This document shows positions 46,685-54,417 of a stretch of 64,000 nucleotides of DNA, in pieces. Origin of the DNA: Pseudomonadota bacterium (lineage in GTDB: Bacteria > Pseudomonadota > Gammaproteobacteria > Burkholderiales > Burkholderiaceae_B). The notes under the pieces were generated by a model. That model did no database searches. It saw only the letters and a list, made by a program, of their open reading frames with translations, and was not told the DNA's origin. The stretch spans positions 248,001 through 312,000 of the forward strand of contig JAFACG010000009.1 of NCBI GenBank assembly GCA_023425645.1, written 5' to 3'. The first letter of the stretch is position 1; every line of letters begins with the position of its first letter. The position numbers were made by a program, and so were the translations under genes.

Positions 46685-47143
46685 ATGAGCGGTTTTTCCT
46701 GGAACGAGGCGTTTCATTCCTTGGGGCAACAATTGCGCGCCATGCGGCGACGGTCCAGCCAGGTTGGAGCAGCTGCCTGGCTGGGCCTGCTCGCCGTCCA
46801 TGCGGCGGCGCAGACGCCTCTTCACTGGCAGAACTATGCCAGCCAGGCCAGCCAGACGGTGCATGCCCACATCCAGCAGATGGACCTGCCCGGCGCCGAG
46901 CCATTGCGCGCCTGGGCGCAGAGCCGGCCTGACCATGCTGTCGGGCCGCTGCGGGCGTCGTTCTGGATCGACGGCAAGGGGCGGGTGTCCCGCCTGGAGC
47001 TGGACGGCGTGGGCGATCCCGATATGGACCGTCAACTGCAGGTGCTGTTGGGACAACTGGTGTTTGCGCACGCGCCGCCGCTGGACATGCCGCAGCCCTT
47101 GCGGCTGCAACTGTATTGGCAATATCCCGCGGCGCCGCAATAA
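46685..47143 (+). CDS. Small exported protein resembling a TonB C-terminal domain
   Basis: Protein of 152 residues. A basic N-terminus and hydrophobic stretch (AAAWLGLLAVHAAAQT) look like a signal peptide. The mature part contains a TonB-C-like pattern: VGPLRASFWIDGKGRVSRLE, GVGDPDMDRQLQVLLGQLV and ending PLRLQLYWQYP. It starts 17 bases after the isomerase stop and is followed by a strong terminator, so it closes this unit. The similarity to the end of the TonB-like protein at 42 kb is by eye only. Confidence 0.6.
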   Translation: MSGFSWNEAFHSLGQQLRAMRRRSSQVGAAAWLGLLAVHAAAQTPLHWQNYASQASQTVHAHIQQMDLPGAEPLRAWAQSRPDHAVGPLRASFWIDGKGRVSRLELDGVGDPDMDRQLQVLLGQLVFAHAPPLDMPQPLRLQLYWQYPAAPQ

Positions 47144-47180
47144 GGCGCCCGCCACGATTCCATTGTGGCAGTCCCTTTTC

Positions 47181-47206
47181 AGGCCGCCTTCAGGCGGCCT
47201 CTTTTT
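47181..47206 (+). terminator. Rho-independent terminator closing the envelope cluster
   Basis: AGGCCGCC-TTCA-GGCGGCCT is a perfect 8-bp stem followed by CTTTTT, 38 bases after the last stop codon. Confidence 0.9.
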
Positions 47207-47338
47207 AGATGACACTTCGCTTAAAGGGCAGTGCATCGACGTCATCGAAGCATCAAGAGCAACGCTCAAAGGCCACGATGCGACGAGATTTATTGGTAAA
47301 ACGCCTTTGTTGACAGGTCGATAAGGTGGCCATTGTGA

Positions 47339-47572
47339 GCCGTTCAAGAAGTGGGCGGGCCCGTCAGGGCGGGTCAGACGGCTTGCCGCAGGCGGGGAAG
47401 CACGCAGGGATGTAAGCACCTTGCTGTCTGAGTCCGGTGCTTGTGGTTCGCCTGGGGGGCGAACCACCCGGACGAGTTCAAGGTGCGCCCGGAGTGATCT
47501 CCCGACAAGGGCACCGGTGCGCAGCACCGGCAAGCCGTCAGCCCAGACGGGTCCGCTCACTTTTTGAACGGC
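47339..47572 (+). ncRNA. Candidate structured RNA, about 234 nt, one long hairpin
   Basis: The whole element folds about its centre. Outer stem: 47339-47370 pairs with 47541-47572 (31 of 32 positions, three as G-U on the plus strand). Second stem: ACGGCTTGCCG (47378-47388) with 47528-47538. A bubble of 27 and 41 nt follows. Terminal arm: GCACCTTG/CAAGGTGC, GTCCGG/CCGGAC and GTGGTTCGCC/GGCGAACCAC closing a TGGGG loop. The closing stem, bubble and terminal stem resemble 6S RNA in outline, but I cannot match its sequence. The G-U pairs would be A-C mismatches on the other strand, so the plus strand is favoured. Confidence 0.55.
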
Positions 47573-47651
47573 GTCTTCACAAAGACCAACTCTGCTATCG
47601 ATCTGTCGACCCCTGCCTCGTCAACTGGCAAAGGACTTTTTTATCCGGAGC

Positions 47652-47876
47652 TCAGGATCGTTTGCCGCGCAGCGGAGCCAGCAGATCCCGCAGGCCGTTG
47701 TGATCCAGTTCGTGAGCCAGGGCCAGCAATTGCCCAAGCCGGCCCGAGGGAAATCCCTCGCGGGCGAACCAGTTGAGGTAGTGGCCGGGCAGGTCGGCCA
47801 GGAGCCGGCCCTTGTACTTGCCGTAGGGCATGGAAGTGCTCAGCAGGGCCTGCAGGTCATCACTGGAATCGGACAT
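47652..47876 (-). CDS. DUF3820 family protein (QSregVF-like)
   Basis: Small protein of 74 residues with the family pattern MPYGKYKGRLLADLPGHYLNWF and a C-terminal helix (LGQLLALAHELDHNGL). The family is annotated as putative quorum-sensing-regulated virulence factor; the function is unknown. The ATG at 47876 gives the typical length; an upstream extension to 47951 is Cys- and Trp-rich and unlikely. It lies on the opposite strand between the RNA candidate and the protease. Confidence 0.82.
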   Translation of the reverse strand: MSDSSDDLQALLSTSMPYGKYKGRLLADLPGHYLNWFAREGFPSGRLGQLLALAHELDHNGLRDLLAPLRGKRS

Positions 47877-48179
47877 GGTCTGGGGACGGACGCAACAAAG
47901 ATCCGGATTATGCCATGGGCCCTGCATCCGCTTATCCAACAGCATTCTCAAATGGTTTCAAATAAGATTTTAAAAACACAAAAAAGAAATAAAACGCAAT
48001 AAAGTAAAATCGTCTATAAATTATTGAAATAAAAGTGAATTTGATGATTCGTCCGACGCATTTTCCGCCAAGGGCGGCAGGGCTGGGAACAGGGGGATTT
48101 TCCCTGCCCAATTTGCCGGAATAAGGCCGCGGCGGCTTGGCTAGAGTCCATTTACGTTTTTTGACATTTGGACATGGTC
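47877..48179. other. AT-rich divergent promoter region of the autotransporter
   Basis: About 300 bases between the divergent DUF3820 and protease genes. Positions 47945-48050 are strikingly A-rich (for example AAATAAAACGCAATAAAG), with a TATAAA at 48015-48020 that could be a -10 box giving a leader of about 150 bases. No reading frame is supported. Confidence 0.5.
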
Positions 48180-51041
48180 ATGCGTATTTTCAAACGCTCC
48201 TCTCTTTGCTTCGCCGTCCTGTCGGCCCTGTTAACGCTTTCCGCTTGTGGCGGCGGAGGAGGAGGGGGCGGGGGAGGCGGCAGCCACGACACCGGGCAGC
48301 CGCCGTTGATTCCACCCGTCGACCAGGAACCCTCGGAAGGCATCCAGGGGCAGCAGCCTCCCGAAAAGCCCAAGCCGGAAACGCCTGCGCCGGACAAGAC
48401 CGCAGGCAGCCGCAGCTTCGAGCCGGGCTGGAGCCAGGGGCATGAAGGCCGAGGCGTGCGCGTGGGCCTGGTGGACGCCGGCATCAACCCCGATCACGCC
48501 GCCTTGTCGGACCGCATCGACAGCTACGTCGTGTTCAACAACAGCGGTCCGGTGGCGGGATCTTCAGGCCAGCAGGACTCGGCGCAGCACGGCGCGCGCG
48601 TGGGTCAGGTCATTGCGGGCAATGGGTACGCAGGCAGCCAGGCGGGTTATGCGCCCGCGGCCAGGCTGGATGCGCGCCAGATCGGTCAGCTCGAGACCGT
48701 GTCGGTGACGGCGGGCGTCCTGGCCATGCGGGATCTGCAGGCCAAAGGGGTGCAGATCGTCAACAACAGCTGGAACGTGGCGCCGATTGCCGACCCGACT
48801 CCGGAGCTGGTGCGCAGCCGCCAGGCGTTCAACCTGAAGGCCTATGCGGATCTGGTGGACGGCGGCATGTTGATCGTGCAGGCCGTGGGCAACAATTCGC
48901 AATTCCAGCCCGGCGCCTTGACCTTGCTGCCCCTAGCCGAGGCCAGCCTGCAACAAGGCTTAATTGCGGTGACCGGCGTACAGGAGGAGGCGGATGGGCG
49001 GCGTAGCCTGCCTTCCATGGCCAATGCCTGCGGCGCGGCCAGCCAATGGTGTCTGGCTGCTCCGTCTGCGTTCCGGGTGGCGATCGCCGAAGGTGAGGAT
49101 TATTCCCTGCTGAACGACCGCGGCACCTCTTTTGCCGCCCCGGCCGTGACGGCCGTGGCCGCGGGGCTCAAGCAAAAGTATCCATGGATGAGCAATGACA
49201 ATCTGCGCACGACCTTGCTGACCACTGCCATGGACATTGGCGAGCCGGGGGTGGATGAGATCTTCGGCTGGGGCCAGCTGGATGCGGCCAAGGCCATGAA
49301 CGGGCCGGCGCAGCTGGCCTTCGGCGATATGCGGGCGGACGTCACGCCCGGCCACTATGTCTTCGGCAACGCCATTTCGGGGCAAGGCGGCTTGATCAAG
49401 CAGGGGCCCGGTGTGCTGGAATTGTCGGCGGACAACAGCTATTCGGGCGGCACGCGGGTGGAGCAGGGCGAGCTGCGAGTGAGCGGCGCGCTGCGTTCCG
49501 CCGTGCAGGTAGAGGCCGCCGGGCTCCTGAGCGGCGAAGGCCGGGTGGGCGCTGTGCGCAACGAGGGGACGGTGCTCAGCCACGGCGCGGGGCTTACCGT
49601 GCAGGGCGATTACCGGCAGGGCGCCGAGGCGGTGCTGGATGCGCAGTGGGGTAGCGTGCTGCGGGTTCAGGGTCAGGCCGAGCTGGATGGCGTCCTGCGC
49701 CTGTCGGGCACGCGGACCGGCTTCGTCGGGCAGGCGGGGCAATGGGTGACCGTGCTGAGGGCGGAACAGTCGAAGGGGGAGTTCAGCCAGGTCCAGGACC
49801 ACGGTTCGGTCCTGCTGTCCAAGGACGTCGTCTACCGCGCGGACGGCGTGGATTTGCATTATCAGCCGCGCCAGGCCAGCAGCCTGGTGGCGGCGCGATC
49901 TGGCAGTCCGGCGGCGGACATCGTGCTGCGCAGCGCCCGGACGCTGGACGCCGCCGTGGCCGGCTTGAGCGCGGCGCAGGATGAGCAGGGCGACACAGCG
50001 GCCCTGAAGGCGGCTCGCGAAGCCACTGGGCGCATCCAGCAGATGGCGAACTCCGATCAGGCGCTGGACGATGTGCTGTATTCGCTCAGCGGCGCCACCT
50101 ATGCCAATGCCCTGGGAGTGGCAGCGCGCCAGTTCCGCGCCGAAGGCGGCTTGTTCATGGAGCAGCTGAGTGCGGCGGCAAGTGCGGCCGCAGGCGCGCC
50201 TTCCACGCGCGCCTGGGTGTCCCAGTCCCGTCATGACACGCGCTGGCGTCCTGAAGAACTGGACGGCCGGCTCAGGGCCGATGCCTCGCTGATGGGTCTG
50301 ACCCGCAGCCTGGGCCAGGGCTGGAGCCTGGGCGGGGCGGTCGGCCGGCAATCCCTGCGCTGGACGGAAGCCCTGACGGAGCAGTCGCAAGAGCAATCCA
50401 GCAGGATTCGCAGCCAGTCGGCCATGCTTGGCCTGGCTTGGCAGGACGAGGCTGGCTGGCGCCTCCAGGGCGCCGTGGCCTATCAGCACTTCCGCCAGCA
50501 GGCTCAGCGCTGGCTGGGCTCGACCCAGGATGGCGAGGCTGCGCGCGGCGACAGCCGCGGGCGGGCCTGGTCGCTGACGGCTTCGGCGGCGCGGACCTGG
50601 CCCCTGGGGGCGCAATGGAGCGTCACGCCTTCGCTCGGCCTGGCGTGGCAGCACCTGCGCCAGAACGCCGTGCAGGAGCAGGGCGGGGCTTACAGCCTGG
50701 CCCTGGATGCCGTGTCGCGATCCCTGTGGACGGCGCAGGCCGCCGTGCGCGCCGCTTATGACAGCCAGTGGGCCGGCCGGCCCCTGCGGCTGTCGGCCGC
50801 GGTGGGCTACGAGCGCGACCTGGGCGGCAACGCCTTTGCCTACCAGGCCGCCTATCAGGGCGTGCCCGGCAGCCGCTTCGACCAGCAGGGTGTGGCCCTG
50901 GGCCGTGATCGTCTGAGCACCCAGTTGCGCGTGGACTGGCAGATCGGCGCACGCACCGACCTGGGCCTGGGCGTGCAGACCCGCCATGGCAAGGATTGGA
51001 ACAGCGTGGATGTAGGACTGCAGTTGGGGGTGCGGTTCTAG
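48180..51041 (+). CDS. Subtilisin-like autotransporter lipoprotein (SphB1-like)
   Basis: Surface protease of 953 residues. The signal ends in lipobox LSAC (Cys23), followed by eleven Gly and a Pro/Glu linker. The S8 domain has a complete triad: D99 (GLVDAGI), H137 (AQHGARV) and S317 (RGTSFAAP). A passenger beta-helix stem with the autotransporter repeat GGLIKQGPGVLELSADNSYS and YSGGTRVEQGELRVSG leads to a barrel (about 680-953) ending GVRF. Bordetella SphB1, with the same lipobox-subtilisin-barrel plan, matures filamentous haemagglutinin; here a TpsB gene lies 9 kb upstream. The start ATG at 48180 has GGA at good spacing; 48174 is possible. Confidence 0.9.
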   Translation: MRIFKRSSLCFAVLSALLTLSACGGGGGGGGGGGSHDTGQPPLIPPVDQEPSEGIQGQQPPEKPKPETPAPDKTAGSRSFEPGWSQGHEGRGVRVGLVDAGINPDHAALSDRIDSYVVFNNSGPVAGSSGQQDSAQHGARVGQVIAGNGYAGSQAGYAPAARLDARQIGQLETVSVTAGVLAMRDLQAKGVQIVNNSWNVAPIADPTPELVRSRQAFNLKAYADLVDGGMLIVQAVGNNSQFQPGALTLLPLAEASLQQGLIAVTGVQEEADGRRSLPSMANACGAASQWCLAAPSAFRVAIAEGEDYSLLNDRGTSFAAPAVTAVAAGLKQKYPWMSNDNLRTTLLTTAMDIGEPGVDEIFGWGQLDAAKAMNGPAQLAFGDMRADVTPGHYVFGNAISGQGGLIKQGPGVLELSADNSYSGGTRVEQGELRVSGALRSAVQVEAAGLLSGEGRVGAVRNEGTVLSHGAGLTVQGDYRQGAEAVLDAQWGSVLRVQGQAELDGVLRLSGTRTGFVGQAGQWVTVLRAEQSKGEFSQVQDHGSVLLSKDVVYRADGVDLHYQPRQASSLVAARSGSPAADIVLRSARTLDAAVAGLSAAQDEQGDTAALKAAREATGRIQQMANSDQALDDVLYSLSGATYANALGVAARQFRAEGGLFMEQLSAAASAAAGAPSTRAWVSQSRHDTRWRPEELDGRLRADASLMGLTRSLGQGWSLGGAVGRQSLRWTEALTEQSQEQSSRIRSQSAMLGLAWQDEAGWRLQGAVAYQHFRQQAQRWLGSTQDGEAARGDSRGRAWSLTASAARTWPLGAQWSVTPSLGLAWQHLRQNAVQEQGGAYSLALDAVSRSLWTAQAAVRAAYDSQWAGRPLRLSAAVGYERDLGGNAFAYQAAYQGVPGSRFDQQGVALGRDRLSTQLRVDWQIGARTDLGLGVQTRHGKDWNSVDVGLQLGVRF

Positions 51042-51294
51042 CCGATGGGGAAACCCGAAGTGAGCAAATCATCCCTTTGCTACTGCATGGCTGAGTAAAG
51101 GCCAGCTATGTTGACGGTGGTGACTTGCCAAGTTGAAGCAGGGCAGCGGCGATCTGGCCAAGCCTATGTCCTGAAAAGACATTGCCCCCGGGGGCATGCT
51201 TGCGCAGAGGTCACACGGGGGCTTGCTTTACGACGATGCTATGGCATTTGATCCCGTTTGGCAAGCTTGGTCATGGTTCAACCAGGATATTGCA
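51042..51294. other. Intergenic region before the Abi gene
   Basis: About 250 bases with no supported gene. It contains a TGCCCCCGGGGGCA palindrome near 51184 and a TTGACG at 51112 that might be a -35 element. No T-rich terminator for the autotransporter is evident. Confidence 0.35.
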
Positions 51295-51912
51295 ATGTCT
51301 CCTGTTCTACCCAGGCTTGATACAGAAAGCGCACGTCATGTGCTCGTCACCTTGAGTCGTCCGCGCTTGAGCCGTTACCTGCAGTTGGCGGGGGACAATC
51401 TGCAGCAAGCCTTGAAGCTTTATATCCTCAACAGTAGAGTCAGTGCCGCTTTTCTCCATGACCTGCATTTTGTCGAAGTGGCCCTGCGCAACAAGTTCGA
51501 TGCCCAGTTGGTGCTCCGATATGGGCAAGACTGGTATGCCCGATCCGATTTTCTGTCTTTGATCAATGGCAGGGGACGCTCTATTTTGCTCAAGGCGCAG
51601 CGGGATGCGGCACGCGGCGATTCTCCTGATTCCAGCGTATCGCCCGGCAAAGTGATTGCGGAGTTATCGTTCGGGTTCTGGCTGCAGTTGACAGATGCGC
51701 CCCTGGAGCATGGCCTGTGGGTGCCTTGTCTGCACAGGGCCTTTGCGCCCCGGCGGGCTCCTAAGCGTTCCGTTTTCAATGCCAGGCTTGAGGTGCTGAG
51801 ACAATTGCGGAATCGAATTGCTCATCACGAGCCAGTGCTTCATTGGGATTTACCGGCTTCGTACCGAGATATTCAACAAATTGGAGCATTGCTGTGCCCG
51901 CACACGGCATGA
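51295..51912 (+). CDS. Abi family protein with HEPN RNase motif
   Basis: Protein of 205 residues of the Abi_2 (AbiD/F-like) abortive-infection family. Characteristic segments are SRPRLSRYLQLAGDNLQQAL, YILNSRVSAAFLHDLHFVEV, ALRNKFD and the C-terminal LRNRIAHHEPV. That last piece holds the HEPN RNase motif RxxxxH (R172-H177). Such proteins are thought to cut RNA when triggered by phage. The ATG at 51295 has AGGA at good spacing; one at 51241 adds 18 residues. The codon choice looks less GC-biased than the neighbours, suggesting acquisition. It stands alone, without an obvious partner gene. Confidence 0.8.
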   Translation: MSPVLPRLDTESARHVLVTLSRPRLSRYLQLAGDNLQQALKLYILNSRVSAAFLHDLHFVEVALRNKFDAQLVLRYGQDWYARSDFLSLINGRGRSILLKAQRDAARGDSPDSSVSPGKVIAELSFGFWLQLTDAPLEHGLWVPCLHRAFAPRRAPKRSVFNARLEVLRQLRNRIAHHEPVLHWDLPASYRDIQQIGALLCPHTA

Positions 51913-51983
51913 TTGATGCGAGCCAGCAGCACTGTATCCAGGCAGGTCATGGCGGTGGTCAAGTATCGTCGCAGGCGTGGCTT

Positions 51984-52895
51984 TTAAGCGTTCGCGTCAG
52001 AGTGTGCGCATGAGGAAAACGACCGCACCAGTTCCATGAAATGCCGCGCCAGCAGGGACGGGGCGCTGCGTGAGGGACTGGACATGCGCACCGACGTGTC
52101 CAGGCCCGGCAGCAGGGGCCTGACCGCCAGCTGCTGGCGAAAGGTGCTGGCCACGTAGGGATTGACGATGCCCACGCCCGTGCCGGCGGCCACCAGCGCG
52201 CAGATGGTGACCGAGGATGTGGTCTCGATGGCCACGCCCTGGTTCAATGCGTTCTCGCGCATCAGGGCGGCGATGCGCATGGCCAGTTCGTCATTGTCCG
52301 ACAGGGACAGGATGCGGCTTTGACCCAGGTCGCGCAGGTGGATGCTGTCCTTGTGCGCCAGGGGATGATCCAGCGGCAGCACGCACACCGCTTCGGAGCG
52401 GTCCACGATCAGCGGCTCGATCTCGTCGTCGTCGAAGTCGCTGGTCGTGAAGGCCAGGTCGATCAGATCCTGGTGCAGATAGTCCAGCAATTGGCGCGAT
52501 GTCGTGGTCTGGATGTCGATGTGCACGTCCGGGTAGCGTTCCAGAAAGGGTGTCACGATGCGCGGCAGCAGGCCCACGCCCAAGGTGGGTGTGCTGCCCA
52601 GGCGCAGCACGCCCGTGCCCGAGCGGCGCATGATGGCGATGACGCTCTCGATGCTTTCGAGCCCCTGGAAGTGCTTCTGTATGGTCCTGTAGAGCAGCTT
52701 GGCCTCGTCGCTGGGCCGCAGCCGGCCGCGATGCAGTTCGAACAAAGCCAGTCCGGTGGCCGACTGGATCTCGGCGATGCGCCGGCTGACCGAGGGCTGG
52801 GTGGTGTTCAGGAACTGGGCGGCGCGCGTGGTCGTGCCGAGCTCCATGACGGCCTTGAAGGCCTGGATCTGCTGAAAATTCAAGGGACGGGACAC
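51984..52895 (-). CDS. LysR-family transcriptional regulator (OccR/NocR-like)
   Basis: Regulator of 303 residues. The helix-turn-helix is TTTRAAQFLNTTQPSVSRRIAEIQ; the effector-binding domain has LRLGSTPTLGVGLLPRIVTPF and AAGTGVGIVNPYVAS. The profile is that of the opine/amino-acid catabolism group (OccR, NocR, ArgP-like). It is divergent from the beta-propeller gene and the glt transporter, so it may control them; the ligand would then be an amino acid or conjugate. Confidence 0.87.
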   Translation of the reverse strand: MSRPLNFQQIQAFKAVMELGTTTRAAQFLNTTQPSVSRRIAEIQSATGLALFELHRGRLRPSDEAKLLYRTIQKHFQGLESIESVIAIMRRSGTGVLRLGSTPTLGVGLLPRIVTPFLERYPDVHIDIQTTTSRQLLDYLHQDLIDLAFTTSDFDDDEIEPLIVDRSEAVCVLPLDHPLAHKDSIHLRDLGQSRILSLSDNDELAMRIAALMRENALNQGVAIETTSSVTICALVAAGTGVGIVNPYVASTFRQQLAVRPLLPGLDTSVRMSSPSRSAPSLLARHFMELVRSFSSCAHSDANA

Positions 52896-53078
52896 GCTGG
52901 CTCCTGGCGCAAAGGGTTAACCCGAAGTATATCAATTCTGAATTGTTCTTCTATCAAAAAGAATTTGTTGGCATAACTGGCGGGTGATAACTTTTGTTCC
53001 GGGCGAGGGCCGATCCGGTATCGGGACGGCTCCGACATTCGTAGCAAAGGCATACCCAGAAAGGGAATTTCTGTCCTC

Positions 53079-54356
53079 ATGTCAGACAAGATCATTAGCA
53101 AGACCAGTCCTATCCGCCGTCTGGGCTCGGGAAGCAAACATCATTTCTTTGGTTACTACAACAAGTCCACCTGGGACCGCAGCGACCGCTACCTGCTGGC
53201 CAACCAGGTGCCCATGATGGACGCCGACGTGAAGGCGGACATGGAGGCGGAAGTGGGCTTCTTCGATCTTCAGGACGGGGACGCTTTCCATGTGATCGAC
53301 AGCACCCGCAGCTGGAACTGGCAGATGGGCTGCCAGCTGCAGTGGCTGGACGGCCGCCCCGGCCGCCAGGTGATCTACAACGTGCGCAACGAGCGCGCGG
53401 ATACGCCATACCCCGGCCTGGGCTCGCGCATCGCCAACGTGGACACGGGCGAAAAGACCGATCTGCCCCTGCCGGTCTACGTGACCGCGCCCAACAGCCG
53501 CTTTGCCATCAGCGTGAACTATCGCCGCTTGTGGATCACGCATGAAACCATAGGCTATCCCGACCTGGAGCCGCAGCCCGAACTGCCGCTGGCTCCCGAG
53601 GACGACGGCCTGTGGAGCATGGACCTGGACAGCGGCGCCTACTGCCTGCTGGTCAGCTATGCGGACCTGAAGCGCTTCCATCATCGCGACTCCATGGACA
53701 AGGCCATTCATTGGGTCAGCCACATCGAGATCAATCCGGATTCCAGCCGCGTGCTGTTCCTGCATCGCTGGACCGAGCGCGTCAAGGACGAGACTTGCTT
53801 CCTGCACCGTTTGATCACCATGAATCCCGATGGTTCCGATCTGCGCCTGCTGGAGTGCTCGGACCATCCGCTGCCCCAGCTGGCCGAGGACTTCGATCCC
53901 GACGCCGTGGGCACTTTCGACTACGAGAAGTCCGAATACCAGATATCCCATCCGCTGTGGTGCGACAAGGAGCGCATCATCGTGTGGGGGCCGCACGCCG
54001 GCCAGATCCATTACCACCTGTATGAAGACCGCGACGGCGGCGATGTGCAGGTTGTGGGCGCCCATGTGCTGACGGAAAATGGCCACATGACTTTCTCGCC
54101 TGTGAACAAGCGCTGGCTGCTGAGCGACACCTATCCCGATTCGCAGACCAACCAGCGCATCCTGTTCCTGTACGACATGCAGGAGCAATGCCGCTACGAC
54201 CTGGGCAGCTTCTACACCAGCCCGGACCTGCGCAAGGAAAACCGCTGCGATCTGCATCCACGCTGGAGCCGCGACGGCCGTTCGGTCTGCATCGACTCCG
54301 TGCACGAGCACGAGCGCCAGATGTACGTCATCGACGTGAGCGGACTGGTAGGGTGA
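53079..54356 (+). CDS. Predicted beta-propeller protein of unknown function
   Basis: Cytoplasmic protein of 425 residues without a signal peptide. Repeated blade-like units (INPDSSRVLFLHRWTERV, FSPVNKRWLLSDTYPDSQ, HPRWSRDGRSVCIDSVH) indicate a TolB/WD40-like propeller. The N-terminus HHFFGYYNKSTWDRSDRYLL and SRSWNWQMGCQLQWL-type segments recall a conserved group of uncharacterised propellers, distantly like oligogalacturonate lyases. Several conserved His (HYHLY, HMTF, CDLHPRW) could bind metal. It precedes gltI by 61 bases in the same direction, suggesting a role in using the imported compound. Confidence 0.7.
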   Translation: MSDKIISKTSPIRRLGSGSKHHFFGYYNKSTWDRSDRYLLANQVPMMDADVKADMEAEVGFFDLQDGDAFHVIDSTRSWNWQMGCQLQWLDGRPGRQVIYNVRNERADTPYPGLGSRIANVDTGEKTDLPLPVYVTAPNSRFAISVNYRRLWITHETIGYPDLEPQPELPLAPEDDGLWSMDLDSGAYCLLVSYADLKRFHHRDSMDKAIHWVSHIEINPDSSRVLFLHRWTERVKDETCFLHRLITMNPDGSDLRLLECSDHPLPQLAEDFDPDAVGTFDYEKSEYQISHPLWCDKERIIVWGPHAGQIHYHLYEDRDGGDVQVVGAHVLTENGHMTFSPVNKRWLLSDTYPDSQTNQRILFLYDMQEQCRYDLGSFYTSPDLRKENRCDLHPRWSRDGRSVCIDSVHEHERQMYVIDVSGLVG

Positions 54357-54370
54357 TGGGTAAGGAAAGA

Positions 54371-54392
54371 AGCCTGGCCGGCCGGCCAGGCT
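54371..54392 (+). promoter_or_regulatory. Perfect 22-base palindrome before gltI
   Basis: AGCCTGGCCGG followed by its exact reverse complement, 26 bases before the gltI start and just after the propeller gene stop. There is no T run, so it is more likely an mRNA-processing or stability hairpin that sets gltI apart from the upstream gene. Confidence 0.5.
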
Positions 54393-54417
54393 CAATAAAC
54401 ATATTGGAGAGAGAGCA

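Larger units (their letters stand above)
47144..47651. other. 508-base non-coding region containing a structured RNA candidate
   Basis: No protein-coding frame is supported here. After the terminator at 47181-47206 come about 130 unremarkable bases, then a TTGACA (47310-47315), the long hairpin element at 47339-47572 and a short tail that ends in a T run (47637-47642) just before the DUF3820 gene on the other strand. Confidence 0.6.

Noticed and set aside
47481..47500. GTGCGCCCGGAG as the 5' end of a group II intron
   Set aside because: Only the GTGCG start resembles it; no domain V or reverse-transcriptase gene follows, and the bases belong to the long hairpin.
47339..47572. MITE or miniature transposon with terminal inverted repeats
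   Set aside because: Arms are long, and the pairing continues inward to the centre, with G-U pairs; flanks show no target duplication. An RNA explains it better, though copies elsewhere would reopen this.
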